A stretch of 64,000 nucleotides of DNA from UBA2336 sp037443645 (lineage in GTDB: Bacteria; Bacteroidota; Bacteroidia; Cytophagales; Cyclobacteriaceae), in the NCBI GenBank assembly GCA_037443645.1, contig JBBINY010000004.1:28900-92899 (forward strand), read 5' to 3'. Positions 35,718-44,518 of the stretch are shown here, piece after piece (positions within the stretch are counted from its first letter, which is position 1; each line of letters begins with the position of its first letter). The notes below the pieces were generated by a model that saw only the letters and a program-made list of their open reading frames with translations, was not told the DNA's origin and did not search any database. Made by a program: the position numbers and the translations under genes.

Positions 35718-37625
35718 ATGATTTCCATAACCGACCTTTCTTACTTTATTGGCGGTCGTGCCCTTTACGAGGAAGCCGACATGTTCATCCGGCCAAACGA
35801 TAAAATCGGGCTCATCGGGCTTAACGGAAGGGGAAAATCCACCCTGCTTAAACTCATTAACGGAGACATCCGGCCTGATTCAGGCACCATCAGCAAGAGC
35901 AACCAATGCACTATCGGCTTTCTAAACCAGGACCTGCTCTCCTACCAAACCGATGACACCATCCTTACGGTGGCGATGGAAGCTTTCAGGGAAGTGGTGG
36001 ATATGGAACGTCAGATTGAAATCATCATCCACAAACTGGAAACAGAATACAGCGATGCGCTGGTAGAAAAACTGGCCAAAATTCAGGAAAAGTACGATCA
36101 CCTCGGTGGATATGCCCTGCAATCAAAAGCTGAAGAGGTGCTGGAGGGTATTGGCTTTGCCACCAGTGATCTGCATAGGCCTTTGAAAGAGTTTTCCGGA
36201 GGCTGGCGCATGCGCGTAATGCTGGCCAAGCTGCTGCTGGAGAAACCTTCGCTGCTCATGCTGGACGAGCCCACCAACCACCTCGACCTGCCTTCGATTG
36301 AGTGGGTGGAAGAGTACCTGCGCAGCTATGAAGGAGCCGTAATTATTGTTTCGCACGACAGGCGTTTTCTGGACAATGTGGTGACCAAAACCGTGGAGGT
36401 TACCCAGCAAAAACTTATTACCTACGAAGGAAACTACAGCTTCTACCTGAAAGAAAAAGAACTGCGCGAAGAAATTCAGCAGAATGCCTTTGAAAACCAG
36501 CAAGCCAAAATACGTCAGGCCGAACGGTTCATTGAACGCTTCAAAGCCAAAGCCAGCAAAGCTCGGCAGGTGAAATCGAAGGAAAAAGCCATAGCCCGCA
36601 TGGACCTGGTGGACGAAGTGGTGAACGACACAGCTGCGGTAAATTTTAGGTTTACGTTTAGCCAGCAGCCCGGACGGTTTATTGTAACGTTGAACAACAT
36701 CTCGAAGGCTTACGGCAACCTGCAGATTTTAAAGAACACTTCGGCCACTCTTGAACGCGGTAACAAAATTGCCCTTATCGGTGCGAATGGAAAAGGTAAA
36801 TCAACCTTGCTGCGTATACTGGCCGGCACCGAGCCGGTAGATGGCGAACGCACCCTGGGCTACAACGTAATCCAGGGCTTCTTTGCACAACATCAATTGG
36901 AGGCGCTTCACGTTGAAAACGAAGTATTGGAAGAATTGAAGCAGGCCGGCTCCGGAAAAACCGAACAGCAGTTGCGTAATGTGCTGGGGTGCTTTTTATT
37001 TTCGGATGAAGAACAGTTTAAAAAAATCAAAGTGCTCAGCGGTGGCGAGAAGTCACGCGTGGCCCTGGCCAAAACATTAATTTCAGAAGCCAACTTTCTG
37101 TTACTGGACGAACCCACCAACCATTTGGATTTCATTTCCGAAAACATCCTCATCCAGGCGTTGCAACAATACCAGGGAAGTTTTGTGGTGGTTTCGCACA
37201 ACCGGCATTTCATCAGCCAGGTGGCCAACAAAATCTGGTACATTGAAGATCACCAGATTAAGGAATATCCAGGAACCTACGAGGAATACGACTATTGGAA
37301 GAAGAAGCGTGAGGCGGAAGGAAAGCAGGCAACGCTTAATGCAAAAGTTACAGTTAAAAAAGAGCAGCCACCGGTCCTGGAGGATGCCAGCCACGTCAGT
37401 ACCTTGAAAAGGGATCTGCGAAAGGTTGAGCAGAAAATAGACCTGCTTTCAAAAAAGAAAGCTGAGCTAGAAAATGAAATGGCGCAGCCGGAAGTGTACG
37501 GAGACTTTAAGCGCCTTGCCGCAGTGCAGCAGGAGTTTGAGCAGACCGAACTTGAATACGAGGAACTAAACCGGCAGTGGGAGGAAATTATGTTGGAGCT
37601 TGAAACGAACAAACCGGCACATTAA
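35718..37625 (+). CDS. ABC-F family ribosome-associated ATPase
   Basis: 635 residues with two ATPase domains and no membrane segment. Domain 1: GLNGRGKST (Walker A near residue 36), FSGGWRMR signature and LLMLDEPTNHLD; a charged linker follows near 230-300. Domain 2: GANGKGKST, LSGGEKSR and LLLDEPTNHLDF. The C-terminal 90 residues form a charged coiled coil (KVEQKIDLLSKKKAELENEM), typical of the Uup subgroup of ABC-F. Such proteins act on the ribosome E/P site or in stalled-ribosome rescue; drug resistance roles are possible but not implied. Confidence 0.93.
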   Translation: MISITDLSYFIGGRALYEEADMFIRPNDKIGLIGLNGRGKSTLLKLINGDIRPDSGTISKSNQCTIGFLNQDLLSYQTDDTILTVAMEAFREVVDMERQIEIIIHKLETEYSDALVEKLAKIQEKYDHLGGYALQSKAEEVLEGIGFATSDLHRPLKEFSGGWRMRVMLAKLLLEKPSLLMLDEPTNHLDLPSIEWVEEYLRSYEGAVIIVSHDRRFLDNVVTKTVEVTQQKLITYEGNYSFYLKEKELREEIQQNAFENQQAKIRQAERFIERFKAKASKARQVKSKEKAIARMDLVDEVVNDTAAVNFRFTFSQQPGRFIVTLNNISKAYGNLQILKNTSATLERGNKIALIGANGKGKSTLLRILAGTEPVDGERTLGYNVIQGFFAQHQLEALHVENEVLEELKQAGSGKTEQQLRNVLGCFLFSDEEQFKKIKVLSGGEKSRVALAKTLISEANFLLLDEPTNHLDFISENILIQALQQYQGSFVVVSHNRHFISQVANKIWYIEDHQIKEYPGTYEEYDYWKKKREAEGKQATLNAKVTVKKEQPPVLEDASHVSTLKRDLRKVEQKIDLLSKKKAELENEMAQPEVYGDFKRLAAVQQEFEQTELEYEELNRQWEEIMLELETNKPAH

Positions 37626-37729
37626 GCCCCACAACTTTCCAGTATCTGGCTCATCGCCAACAAAGCCACGAGGACAAAAAGTGCTACAACGCGGGCAGCC
37701 GTATTATCATGAATTAATCGCATCGGCAT
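37622..37729 (-). CDS. 35-residue membrane micro-ORF (possible)
   Basis: ATG at 37729, stop at 37622-37624, beginning three bases after the TGA of the sigma-partner gene and on the same strand. The peptide starts MPMRLIHDNTAA, then a hydrophobic run RVVALFVLVALLAMS that could span a membrane, and ends LESCGA. It would be translated as the last gene of the sigma-factor operon, and its stop overlaps the ABC-F stop on the other strand. Support is position and composition only. Confidence 0.35.
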   Translation of the reverse strand: MPMRLIHDNTAARVVALFVLVALLAMSQILESCGA

Positions 37730-37732
37730 AGT

Positions 37733-39043
37733 TCAATTAAAAATGTACCGGAACCGCAGTGCCACATCGTACGTAATGGGCGTTATTTCGCGGCTGATTT
37801 CCGGTTTGTAAATGGAGTTAAACGCATACCGGATACCCGGGTTTACCGCAATCCGATACCGGCCGGCAAACTTGTAGCTCAATTCGGTGCCCACAATGCC
37901 GCTGAAATTAACCGTGCGGTAGGGCGAGTCCTCTCCGGCTTTCTGCGTTACACTGGCAACAGCGGGATTATCAGGCGTAAGGGTATTCTGAATAAAAAAA
38001 TCGGTAGCCACACCTCCGTTAAGCTGTATGGCAAAATCGTGGTCAAGAATTAAATAACCGGCCTGCAGGGGAAGTGTAACGTATTGAAGGTTACTGGCTA
38101 CTTCATACGGAGTGGTGGCCACCAGGTTGGCTTGCCGGTCGATGTAATCATCGAGCGATGCAGCGGCTGTGGCAGTTTCCATGGACAGTAAACTGGATGT
38201 ATAGGATGCGTTCTGTTGCAGGTAGCTGACACCCCCCTGCAAAACAAAGCGGCTGCCTACCCGCCCTCCGATGGCTGCCCCTACGGAATAGCTCATTCCT
38301 GCTGATGAATTACCGGTTGTATTAAAGGTGCTGGCATTTGCTGATGACCCGGCATTGGGATTAAACGATCCGGCACCAAAGCCAACGGAAGTCCACAGGT
38401 GTTCATCGTTGCCTTTTTTCTTCCCGGCTTTAGCATAGGCCCTCTCTTCATCGGCTAATTTTGCCAACAAGAGAGCGCCCGGGTCAGCAACAGGCTCCTG
38501 TTTCGAGAAATTCAATTCCGGATTTTTAAATGAATACAACACCGGCATTTGCCGGGCTGGTGCAAGCCGATTGCGCACCTCCCGCTCCAGGCTGTTGAAT
38601 ATTTGTTCAGGCTGATCGGTCAATACAGCGGTAGTTGCTTTGCGATCTGTTAGTCCGAGAGGCAATTCCCTTTGAGAACGTTCCGTAAAGCGTTTCGATT
38701 GCGGGGATGGTTGTAGTGCTTCATTGCTGGGCTTATCTACCGTTGCAGTGGCATCAGCAACCGGTTGCGGATTGTCTGTAAGAGATTCATTGCCATGCAG
38801 TGCTTGTGCAGTGACCGGTTCGGCCTGCCTGTTATCCGATAAAAAATACAGGGCACTTACGCCAACAGCAACCAAAACCGAGGCTGCTGCAAGCCACCGG
38901 TAAACGGTAAGTTGCCTGCGGGCCGCTACTCCTGAACCCTTTTCAAGATCAAGCTCAACGCCCGTCCACACGTTTTCAGACGGTTCAACTTCTGCTCCGT
39001 CAAAAGCTGATTTCCATTCTTCTTCAAACCTGCGCTTCGTCAT
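37733..39043 (-). CDS. Anti-sigma-like/outer-membrane-barrel hybrid protein
   Basis: 436 residues. The N-terminal 45 residues (KRRFEEEWKSAFDGAEVEPSENVWTGVEL) resemble cytoplasmic anti-sigma tails, and one membrane helix follows at about 48-66. A Gln/Pro/Glu-rich linker runs to about 190. The C-terminal half has beta-barrel-like strands (SMSYSVGAAIGGRVGS, FVLQGGVSYLQQNA, AVNPGIRYAFNS) ending VALRFRYIFN, a terminal aromatic that resembles barrel assembly signals. Its start overlaps the ECF sigma gene by 20 bases. The likely role is sensing at the envelope and restraint of that sigma factor. Confidence 0.75.
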   Translation of the reverse strand: MTKRRFEEEWKSAFDGAEVEPSENVWTGVELDLEKGSGVAARRQLTVYRWLAAASVLVAVGVSALYFLSDNRQAEPVTAQALHGNESLTDNPQPVADATATVDKPSNEALQPSPQSKRFTERSQRELPLGLTDRKATTAVLTDQPEQIFNSLEREVRNRLAPARQMPVLYSFKNPELNFSKQEPVADPGALLLAKLADEERAYAKAGKKKGNDEHLWTSVGFGAGSFNPNAGSSANASTFNTTGNSSAGMSYSVGAAIGGRVGSRFVLQGGVSYLQQNASYTSSLLSMETATAAASLDDYIDRQANLVATTPYEVASNLQYVTLPLQAGYLILDHDFAIQLNGGVATDFFIQNTLTPDNPAVASVTQKAGEDSPYRTVNFSGIVGTELSYKFAGRYRIAVNPGIRYAFNSIYKPEISREITPITYDVALRFRYIFN

Positions 39044-39602
39044 ACGATGTATAGCGGTCTTCTTCAGTAATCTTGTTCATTAACAACATGCGCGCACGGG
39101 CATATTGGCTCTTTGAAGTGCCCTCAGAGATACCCAGCATCGCGGCTATCTCTTTATGGCTGTATCCTTCAATGGCAAACAGGTTAAACACCACCTGGCA
39201 TCCCTGTGGTAACGACTGGACCATCTCCAGAAGTTGCGAAAATTGTAATCCGGATAAGCTGATATCGTGGTGAGGCAGGTTGAGTTCCTGAACATCCACC
39301 ATCGGGTAGAGGTACAGTTTTTTACGATGGTGGTTGAGGGCCGTGTTCACCATTATCCGCGTCATCCACGTTTCAAGTTTAGCATCATGCCTAAAACCCT
39401 TTAACCCCTGAAACACCCTCACGAAACCCTCCTGAAGCATGTCCTCGGCTTCCATGGTGGATTTGGAGTACCGAAGACAAACCACCATCATTTTTTTACA
39501 ATACCGGTCGTACAAAGCCTTTTGGCAGGCTCTTTCCCCTTTGCGACACCCTTCAACAAGCTCGCTTTCACTGAGCATCCGGATTGTACGGCCGTTTTGC
39601 AT
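39024..39602 (-). CDS. ECF sigma-70 factor
   Basis: 192 residues from the ATG at 39602; an inner ATG eight codons on is possible. Region 2 is clear (ACQKALYDRYCKKMMVVCLRY, then EAEDMLQEGFVRVFQGLKGF), as is region 4 (LPQGCQVVFNLFAIEGYSHKEIAAMLGIS and a helix with SQYARARMLL), with no region 1 or 3. It directs RNA polymerase to envelope-stress or other specialised promoters. The adjacent hybrid protein is the likely regulator; it is divergent from the T9SS plug gene. Confidence 0.95.
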   Translation of the reverse strand: MQNGRTIRMLSESELVEGCRKGERACQKALYDRYCKKMMVVCLRYSKSTMEAEDMLQEGFVRVFQGLKGFRHDAKLETWMTRIMVNTALNHHRKKLYLYPMVDVQELNLPHHDISLSGLQFSQLLEMVQSLPQGCQVVFNLFAIEGYSHKEIAAMLGISEGTSKSQYARARMLLMNKITEEDRYTSYDEAQV

Positions 39603-39696
39603 GTTAGACACTGCGCGAATATGAAACGTTGGAATGCACACAAAGATTAAGTGAAAACAGGTCAAAAAATTGTATCCGGCCGCCTATTTTTATGCG

Positions 39697-40980
39697 ATGC
39701 GGATTTTCTTCATCGTCAGCTTACTGGTACTATCATGTGCCCCCATTCCACAGTCCGGCTATGGCACACCGGGCGGCAAAGTGCTTGAACTGGCTGACCG
39801 GACTTATGAATCCGAGATAAAAACGGTTCGGCTTTATAACCTGCAGGGCTTTGCGCAGCGTCCGGACCTGAATCCTGCCGTAACCCGCATGGGCAACTGG
39901 AGCCTGGTGTTGGAGTTTGATGACCTGCGTAACCAGCGTGATAGCTATTACTTGCGGATCATTCATTGCAACCACAACTGGACGAAGTCAACCCTGCTTG
40001 ACCTTGACTTCATGCCGGAGTACAACGAATACCCCATCAACGACTTTGAGTTCTCTCTCGATACCCAGATTCCGTATGTTCACTACCGGATTCAACTGCC
40101 CCCGGTAAAGTTGCCTGGAAATTATGTGGCTGTTGTGTACCGTGGATCAGACCGGGGCGACCTGGTTCTTTCCAGGAGGTTCATGGTATTTGATCCCCAA
40201 TTCACGTTTCTGCGTGAGGGCAGCCTCATCGGACCGGGCACCGTTGCTGAACGCAACCAGCAGATCAATTTTAAAGTCAATTACAAGAATGTGAACGTTA
40301 TTAACCCGCTCGAAACCGTGAATGTGACGGTGCGGCAAAACCAGCGGTGGGATAACCTGTCGGAAAGTGTAAAGCCGAGTTTTCTAAGGGAGAACATCAA
40401 AGAACTGGAATACCGCTTCTTCAGCGATGAGCGAATGTTTAAAGGAGGCAACGAGTTCCGGTTTTTTGACTTGCGTTCGCTCATCTACCCGGGCCGGAAT
40501 ATTAATACTGTTGATAGGAGATCCATTCCGCCCAAAGCGTACGTAGCCCCCGATAAAAGCCGCAATGGAGAAGCCTACTCCTTGTACGTAGATTATAACG
40601 GAAACTATATCCTCGACAACCTGGATTACCGGGCCTTTAATGCCGCCAATTACGTTGATGTTCACTTTACATTGCTATCCGAAAACCCGGTTGATGGCGA
40701 GGTGTACCTGATCGGAGCTTTTACCGACTGGCGTACCGACCGGAGCACACGAATGCGTTACGACTCCGCCAGCAAAGCATATCAAACCAGTGTGTTGCTC
40801 AGGCAGGGTTGGTACGATTATCAATACCTGGTCAGGTCAGCAAAACTTCCTGCCTATTACTTTGAAGGCAGTCACTACGAAACAGAGAATGTGTACGAAG
40901 TTTTTGTTTACTACCGTGCTTTTCAGCCGATGGCTGATCTGTTATTGGGGTACTTTGTATTAGGAGGCAATCAACGCTGA
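39697..40980 (+). CDS. Type IX secretion system plug-like protein (DUF5103)
   Basis: 427 residues from the ATG at 39697; the frame is open for nine codons upstream without an ATG. A lipoprotein-like signal FFIVSLLVLSC precedes the DUF5103 body: SWSLVLEFDDLRNQRDSYYLRIIHCNHNW-type strands seen as YYLRIIHCNHNWTKS, DFMPEYNEYPINDFEFSLDT, YRIQLPPVKLPGNYV and LFPRGNINTVDRRS-like segments. The family's founding member closes the T9SS translocon (SprA) on its outer face. Presence fits the T9SS cargo genes in this window. Confidence 0.88.
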   Translation: MRIFFIVSLLVLSCAPIPQSGYGTPGGKVLELADRTYESEIKTVRLYNLQGFAQRPDLNPAVTRMGNWSLVLEFDDLRNQRDSYYLRIIHCNHNWTKSTLLDLDFMPEYNEYPINDFEFSLDTQIPYVHYRIQLPPVKLPGNYVAVVYRGSDRGDLVLSRRFMVFDPQFTFLREGSLIGPGTVAERNQQINFKVNYKNVNVINPLETVNVTVRQNQRWDNLSESVKPSFLRENIKELEYRFFSDERMFKGGNEFRFFDLRSLIYPGRNINTVDRRSIPPKAYVAPDKSRNGEAYSLYVDYNGNYILDNLDYRAFNAANYVDVHFTLLSENPVDGEVYLIGAFTDWRTDRSTRMRYDSASKAYQTSVLLRQGWYDYQYLVRSAKLPAYYFEGSHYETENVYEVFVYYRAFQPMADLLLGYFVLGGNQR

Positions 40981-40986
40981 GGCGAC

Positions 40987-41787
40987 TTACGCATACACCA
41001 CATCCCGCTGCGCGTTTCTATGGGCAGGGTCATTGTGAGCCACATCCAGCATGCCGAATCCTTTGTGGCAGAAATACCCCAGGCCGTGTTCATACACAAA
41101 CTGCTGCACCTCTTTGGCGGCATACAGCGTGAACGGAAAAGTATAGCCCCGAACCTCAAACTTCACATCGTTATCGTAAAGCGGGTAAATGCGGGCAAAT
41201 TTTTTGTGCGCCTCCTGAATCCGTTGAAGGTAGTCGGCATCGGGAACCACCTGGAACTTATAGAAAGCAGCCAACTGGTCGGCTGTAAACTGCCCTGCTT
41301 CTTCCATGCGCTTCAGGGTAGCATCGTATAACAAATCAGAAAACTCATCGCTTTCGGGATTGATGAACTTTTTGCTTTGCTCATCATTGAAACCGGCCTG
41401 AAGCGGAACGATAGGTGAAATGCACAGAAACTTCGATTCATCGCCAATCTGAACAGGGGGTTCATCTTCCACCGAATCAGGAGCGAGGTTAAGGCTGCCG
41501 ATCATGATGTCCTTCTGCCCAAACACCTGTGACAGAAAGTAGTTACGAAAAGCCTGGTCAGGACAGGAGAAAACCAGTGTTACCTTAGCCGAGTAAAAGT
41601 GAAGGCCTTTACGGCTTATCTTGGTTTGTCCCTTAAGGCCGGAGAAGTTGTAACGGGTAAATCCCTGGAACGATTTCTCTGGACCAAAGATGAGCAGCCC
41701 CTTAATAAACTGCGCAAGCAGGTACTGATGGTGAAAAGGTACGTACGCACCTCTGTTTTTAAGCGAAAAAATGATCCTGGTTCTCAC
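40987..41787 (-). CDS. cas6: Cas6-type CRISPR RNA endoribonuclease (orphan)
   Basis: 266 residues. It needs a GTG start at 41787, because a stop codon lies just before it in frame. The start MRTRIIFSLKN and the helix HHQYLLAQFIKGLL near residues 18-33 fit the first ferredoxin-like (RAMP) half, and the C-terminus carries the glycine-rich loop HGLGYFCHKGFGMLDV of Cas6, which cuts CRISPR transcripts at the repeat. Usually Cas6 lies with cas genes and an array; neither is here. It ends 7 bases from the T9SS plug gene. Stand-alone Cas6 serving arrays elsewhere is known. Confidence 0.82.
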   Translation of the reverse strand: MRTRIIFSLKNRGAYVPFHHQYLLAQFIKGLLIFGPEKSFQGFTRYNFSGLKGQTKISRKGLHFYSAKVTLVFSCPDQAFRNYFLSQVFGQKDIMIGSLNLAPDSVEDEPPVQIGDESKFLCISPIVPLQAGFNDEQSKKFINPESDEFSDLLYDATLKRMEEAGQFTADQLAAFYKFQVVPDADYLQRIQEAHKKFARIYPLYDNDVKFEVRGYTFPFTLYAAKEVQQFVYEHGLGYFCHKGFGMLDVAHNDPAHRNAQRDVVYA

Positions 41788-41909
41788 ACCTTAAAAAATT
41801 AAAAAGGGGCTAAAAAATACTTCAACTGTAAACCCCGCTTTATATTGATAATGAGCGGATTATAAAACTAGCAAAAAATTAATAGGCCTGAAAGGGGATG
41901 TAAGAATTT

Positions 41910-43007
41910 TTACACATTAAACCGAAAATGCATGATATCGCCATCCTGCACCACGTACTCCTTCCCTTCAATGGCCATTTTACCGGCTTCCCGGCATCCC
42001 TGCTCAGTCTTATATTTCTGATAATCAGGTAATTTAATCACCTCGGCTTTAATAAAACCTTTCTCAAAATCGGTATGGATTACGCCTGCCGCCTGGGGGG
42101 CTTTCCAGCCCCGCTGAATAGTCCACGCCCTCACTTCCTTTTCACCGGCTGTGAAATAGGTAATCAGGTCGAGCAGATGATAAGACGCCCGGATAAGCCT
42201 TGTCAACCCGGATTCCTCCAGGCCATATTCCTTCAAAAAAGCCTGGCGGTCGGCTTCATTGTCCAGTTCGGCAATTTGTGCTTCAATGGCGGCACATATC
42301 ACCACCACCTCTGCCTGCTCATCCCTAATATGTTCTTTAAGCCGGCTCACATGGTTGTTACCCGTAAGCACTGAGGCTTCGTCAACATTAGCCGCATATA
42401 TAACCGGCTTAGCCGTCAACAGCTGCAGATCGGAGACAGCGGTCCGGTCTTCTTCACTTACCTTCACCGAGCGAGCATTTTTTCCGGCTAGCAGGGCCTC
42501 TTTATAAACCTGCAGAACACTTAACTCCTTCTTTGCTTTGGCATCACCGCTTTTGGCAATTTTCTCCACCCGGTTAATCTTCTTATCCACCGATTCGAGG
42601 TCTTTTAACTGCAGCTCGGTGTCGATTATTTCTTTATCGGCTACCGGATCTACACGACCATCCACATGCACAATATTGTCGTTGTCAAAACACCGCACCA
42701 CATGCACAATGGCATTCACTTCACGGATGTTGGCCAGAAACTGGTTGCCAAGCCCCTCGCCCTTGCTGGCACCTTTTACAAGTCGGGCAATATCCACAAA
42801 TTCAATAGTGGTCGGAACAACACGCTGCGGTTTAACAAGGTCTTCCAGGGTTTTTAAACGCTGATCAGGAACACTGATAATACCTACGTTAGGTTCGATT
42901 GTGCAAAACGGGAAATTTGCCGCTTCGGCTTTGTTGTTAGAAATCGCATTAAAAAGGGTTGACTTCCCTACGTTAGGAAGACCAACAATACCGCACTGCA
43001 ACGCCAT
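41910..43007 (-). CDS. ychF: Redox-regulated GTPase/ATPase YchF
   Basis: 365 residues, the normal length. The G1 motif GLPNVGKST sits at residues 8-16, with the Obg-like switch region ATNFPFCTIEPN-type block seen as AANFPFCTIEPNVG and DIARLVKGASKGEGLGNQFL; G4 is the non-canonical NVDE that favours ATP. A coiled coil is inserted near residues 130-190 and the C-terminal TGS domain ends HTDFEKGFIKAEV and MHFRFNV. YchF associates with ribosomes and is linked to oxidative stress. Its promoter lies at 43035-43064. Confidence 0.97.
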   Translation of the reverse strand: MALQCGIVGLPNVGKSTLFNAISNNKAEAANFPFCTIEPNVGIISVPDQRLKTLEDLVKPQRVVPTTIEFVDIARLVKGASKGEGLGNQFLANIREVNAIVHVVRCFDNDNIVHVDGRVDPVADKEIIDTELQLKDLESVDKKINRVEKIAKSGDAKAKKELSVLQVYKEALLAGKNARSVKVSEEDRTAVSDLQLLTAKPVIYAANVDEASVLTGNNHVSRLKEHIRDEQAEVVVICAAIEAQIAELDNEADRQAFLKEYGLEESGLTRLIRASYHLLDLITYFTAGEKEVRAWTIQRGWKAPQAAGVIHTDFEKGFIKAEVIKLPDYQKYKTEQGCREAGKMAIEGKEYVVQDGDIMHFRFNV

Positions 43008-43034
43008 ACCGGATTCGCTGAATTTTTAAGGGCG

Positions 43035-43064
43035 CAAAGATAGACGAAAGCAGGATGCAACAAA
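43035..43064 (-). promoter_or_regulatory. Promoter of ychF
   Basis: On the minus strand TTTG (43064-43061), an 18-base spacer and TATCTTTG (43042-43035) match the Bacteroidota consensus fully. The ATG at 43007 is about 28 bases downstream of the -7 box. It overlaps the A-run flanking the DUF3276 terminator. Confidence 0.7.
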
Positions 43065-43065
43065 A

Positions 43066-43092
43066 AATCCCGGATGGGGCGCATCCGGGATT
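43066..43092 (-). terminator. Strong terminator between DUF3276 and ychF genes
   Basis: AATCCCGGATG (43066-43076) pairs perfectly with CATCCGGGATT (43082-43092) in an 11-pair stem with a five-base loop. A-rich sequence on one side and TTTTTT on the other let it work in both directions; it most likely ends the DUF3276 transcript. Confidence 0.85.
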
Positions 43093-43115
43093 TTTTGGTG
43101 TGGCAGGGATTCAGC

Positions 43116-43478
43116 TCAATCCCATTTCAACTCCCCATTCTCTGAAGCCGATTTGGGTACTTCGGCAGTAGCTTCTTCCTGGTGAACATGATCAAACTGG
43201 CTGAAGTCAACTCCGGGCATCAACTCATTTTTTACATGGTTCACCGTGCTGGTTAAGGCTTCCATAAACTTGTTAAAATCCTCTTTGTACAGGAAGATTT
43301 TGTGTTTTTCGTAGGTAAAGCCATCTTCCTTAAAACGTTTCTTACTTTCCGTGATGGTCAGGTAAAAATCATTTGACCGGGTGGATTTTACATCGAAAAA
43401 ATAGGTGCGCTTGCCAGCTTTTACTTTGGTGGAGAAAATCTCATCTCTCCCATTTCCATTCGATTTTTGCTCTTCCAC
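43116..43478 (-). CDS. PUR-like DNA/RNA-binding protein (DUF3276)
   Basis: 120 residues from a GTG start. The core KVKAGKRTYFFDVKSTRSNDFYL and LTITESKKRF, then KHKIFLYKEDFNKFMEAL, matches DUF3276, whose fold resembles the Pur-alpha nucleic-acid-binding repeat; the tail is acidic. Highly conserved in Bacteroidota and single copy, probably RNA- or DNA-binding in the cytosol. Its own terminator lies at 43066-43092. Confidence 0.9.
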   Translation of the reverse strand: MEEQKSNGNGRDEIFSTKVKAGKRTYFFDVKSTRSNDFYLTITESKKRFKEDGFTYEKHKIFLYKEDFNKFMEALTSTVNHVKNELMPGVDFSQFDHVHQEEATAEVPKSASENGELKWD

Positions 43479-43603
43479 AATCCTTCTGGTTTAGGGTTAG
43501 GTTTAGGTAATGCTCGTGTTAAGATAGTATTTTGGGCAATTATTGCAAACTGAACCCGTTTTTTAGGTATCTATGACCACGTTACACTGCCTGTGACTTT
43601 CCC

Positions 43604-44506
43604 ATGAAACTCAACCTGAACGATATTCACCAGCCGGCCAGCCTTGAATTACTGGCCCGTCAACTCGTAGAGGGCTTCATTACCGGGCTTCATAAATCAC
43701 CGTATCATGGCTTCTCCGTAGAGTTTGCCGAACACCGGTTGTATAACGAAGGAGAAAGCACCCGCCACCTGGATTGGAAAGTCTATGCACGTACCGACAG
43801 GTTGTTTACCAAGCGCTTCGAAGAAGAAACCAACATGCGCTGCCTGATCGCGATTGACACCTCGACTTCCATGTACTACCCGGCTGATACGCTGGCAAAG
43901 ATCCGGTTCAGCATCATTGTATCGGCAGCTCTGATTACTTTGTTAAACAGGCAACGCGATGCAGTTGGCCTTTGCCTGTTCTCTGATTCCATACGCACCC
44001 TGACACCGGTTAAATCAACACCAACCCACCGCGAAAAGCTTTTGATTACACTGGAAAATCTGCTGAAAGAACCGGTGCCGGATACCAAAACCCGGGTTGC
44101 AGAAGTGTTGCACGAAGTAGCAGAAAAAATCCATAAGCGATCGTTGGTGGTCCTCTTTAGCGACATGTTCGATTCTGAAAACACCGAAGAATTGTTTAAA
44201 GCGCTTCAGCACCTTAAACACAATAAACACGAAGTCATTGTTTTTCATGTGATGGATCAGGCATCCGAACTGCGTTTCGAATTTGAAGACAGGCCCGTAG
44301 AGTTTATCGACCTGGAAGGTGGGCAAAAAATAAAGCTTAATCCTGCCGATGTGCGGGAGACATACAGGCAGGAAGCTGACCGGTTTTACCGGGATCTGAA
44401 TATGAGGTGCAATCAGTACAAAATTGATTTTGTTCCTGCCGATGTCAGGGAAGACGTTAACTCCATCCTGCAAACGTACCTGATCAAGCGGGCCCGAATG
44501 AGGTGA
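43604..44506 (+). CDS. DUF58-domain protein with VWA-like fold
   Basis: 300 residues without signal peptide. The block EFAEHRLYNEGESTRHLDWKV-type start is seen as HRLYNEGESTRHLDW (DUF58 core), then AIDTSTSMYY, the metal-ion-dependent adhesion site of a VWA fold near residue 87, and VVLFSDMFDS. DUF58 proteins normally sit with a MoxR ATPase and Bat/VWA membrane proteins, which are not in this window, so this one may act with partners encoded elsewhere. Cytosolic or membrane-associated. Confidence 0.88.
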   Translation: MKLNLNDIHQPASLELLARQLVEGFITGLHKSPYHGFSVEFAEHRLYNEGESTRHLDWKVYARTDRLFTKRFEEETNMRCLIAIDTSTSMYYPADTLAKIRFSIIVSAALITLLNRQRDAVGLCLFSDSIRTLTPVKSTPTHREKLLITLENLLKEPVPDTKTRVAEVLHEVAEKIHKRSLVVLFSDMFDSENTEELFKALQHLKHNKHEVIVFHVMDQASELRFEFEDRPVEFIDLEGGQKIKLNPADVRETYRQEADRFYRDLNMRCNQYKIDFVPADVREDVNSILQTYLIKRARMR

Positions 44507-44518
44507 ACTGGACTACTG

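Noticed and set aside
41788..41909. CRISPR repeats next to the Cas6-like gene
   Set aside because: The AT-rich spacer has no recurring units of 24-37 bases.
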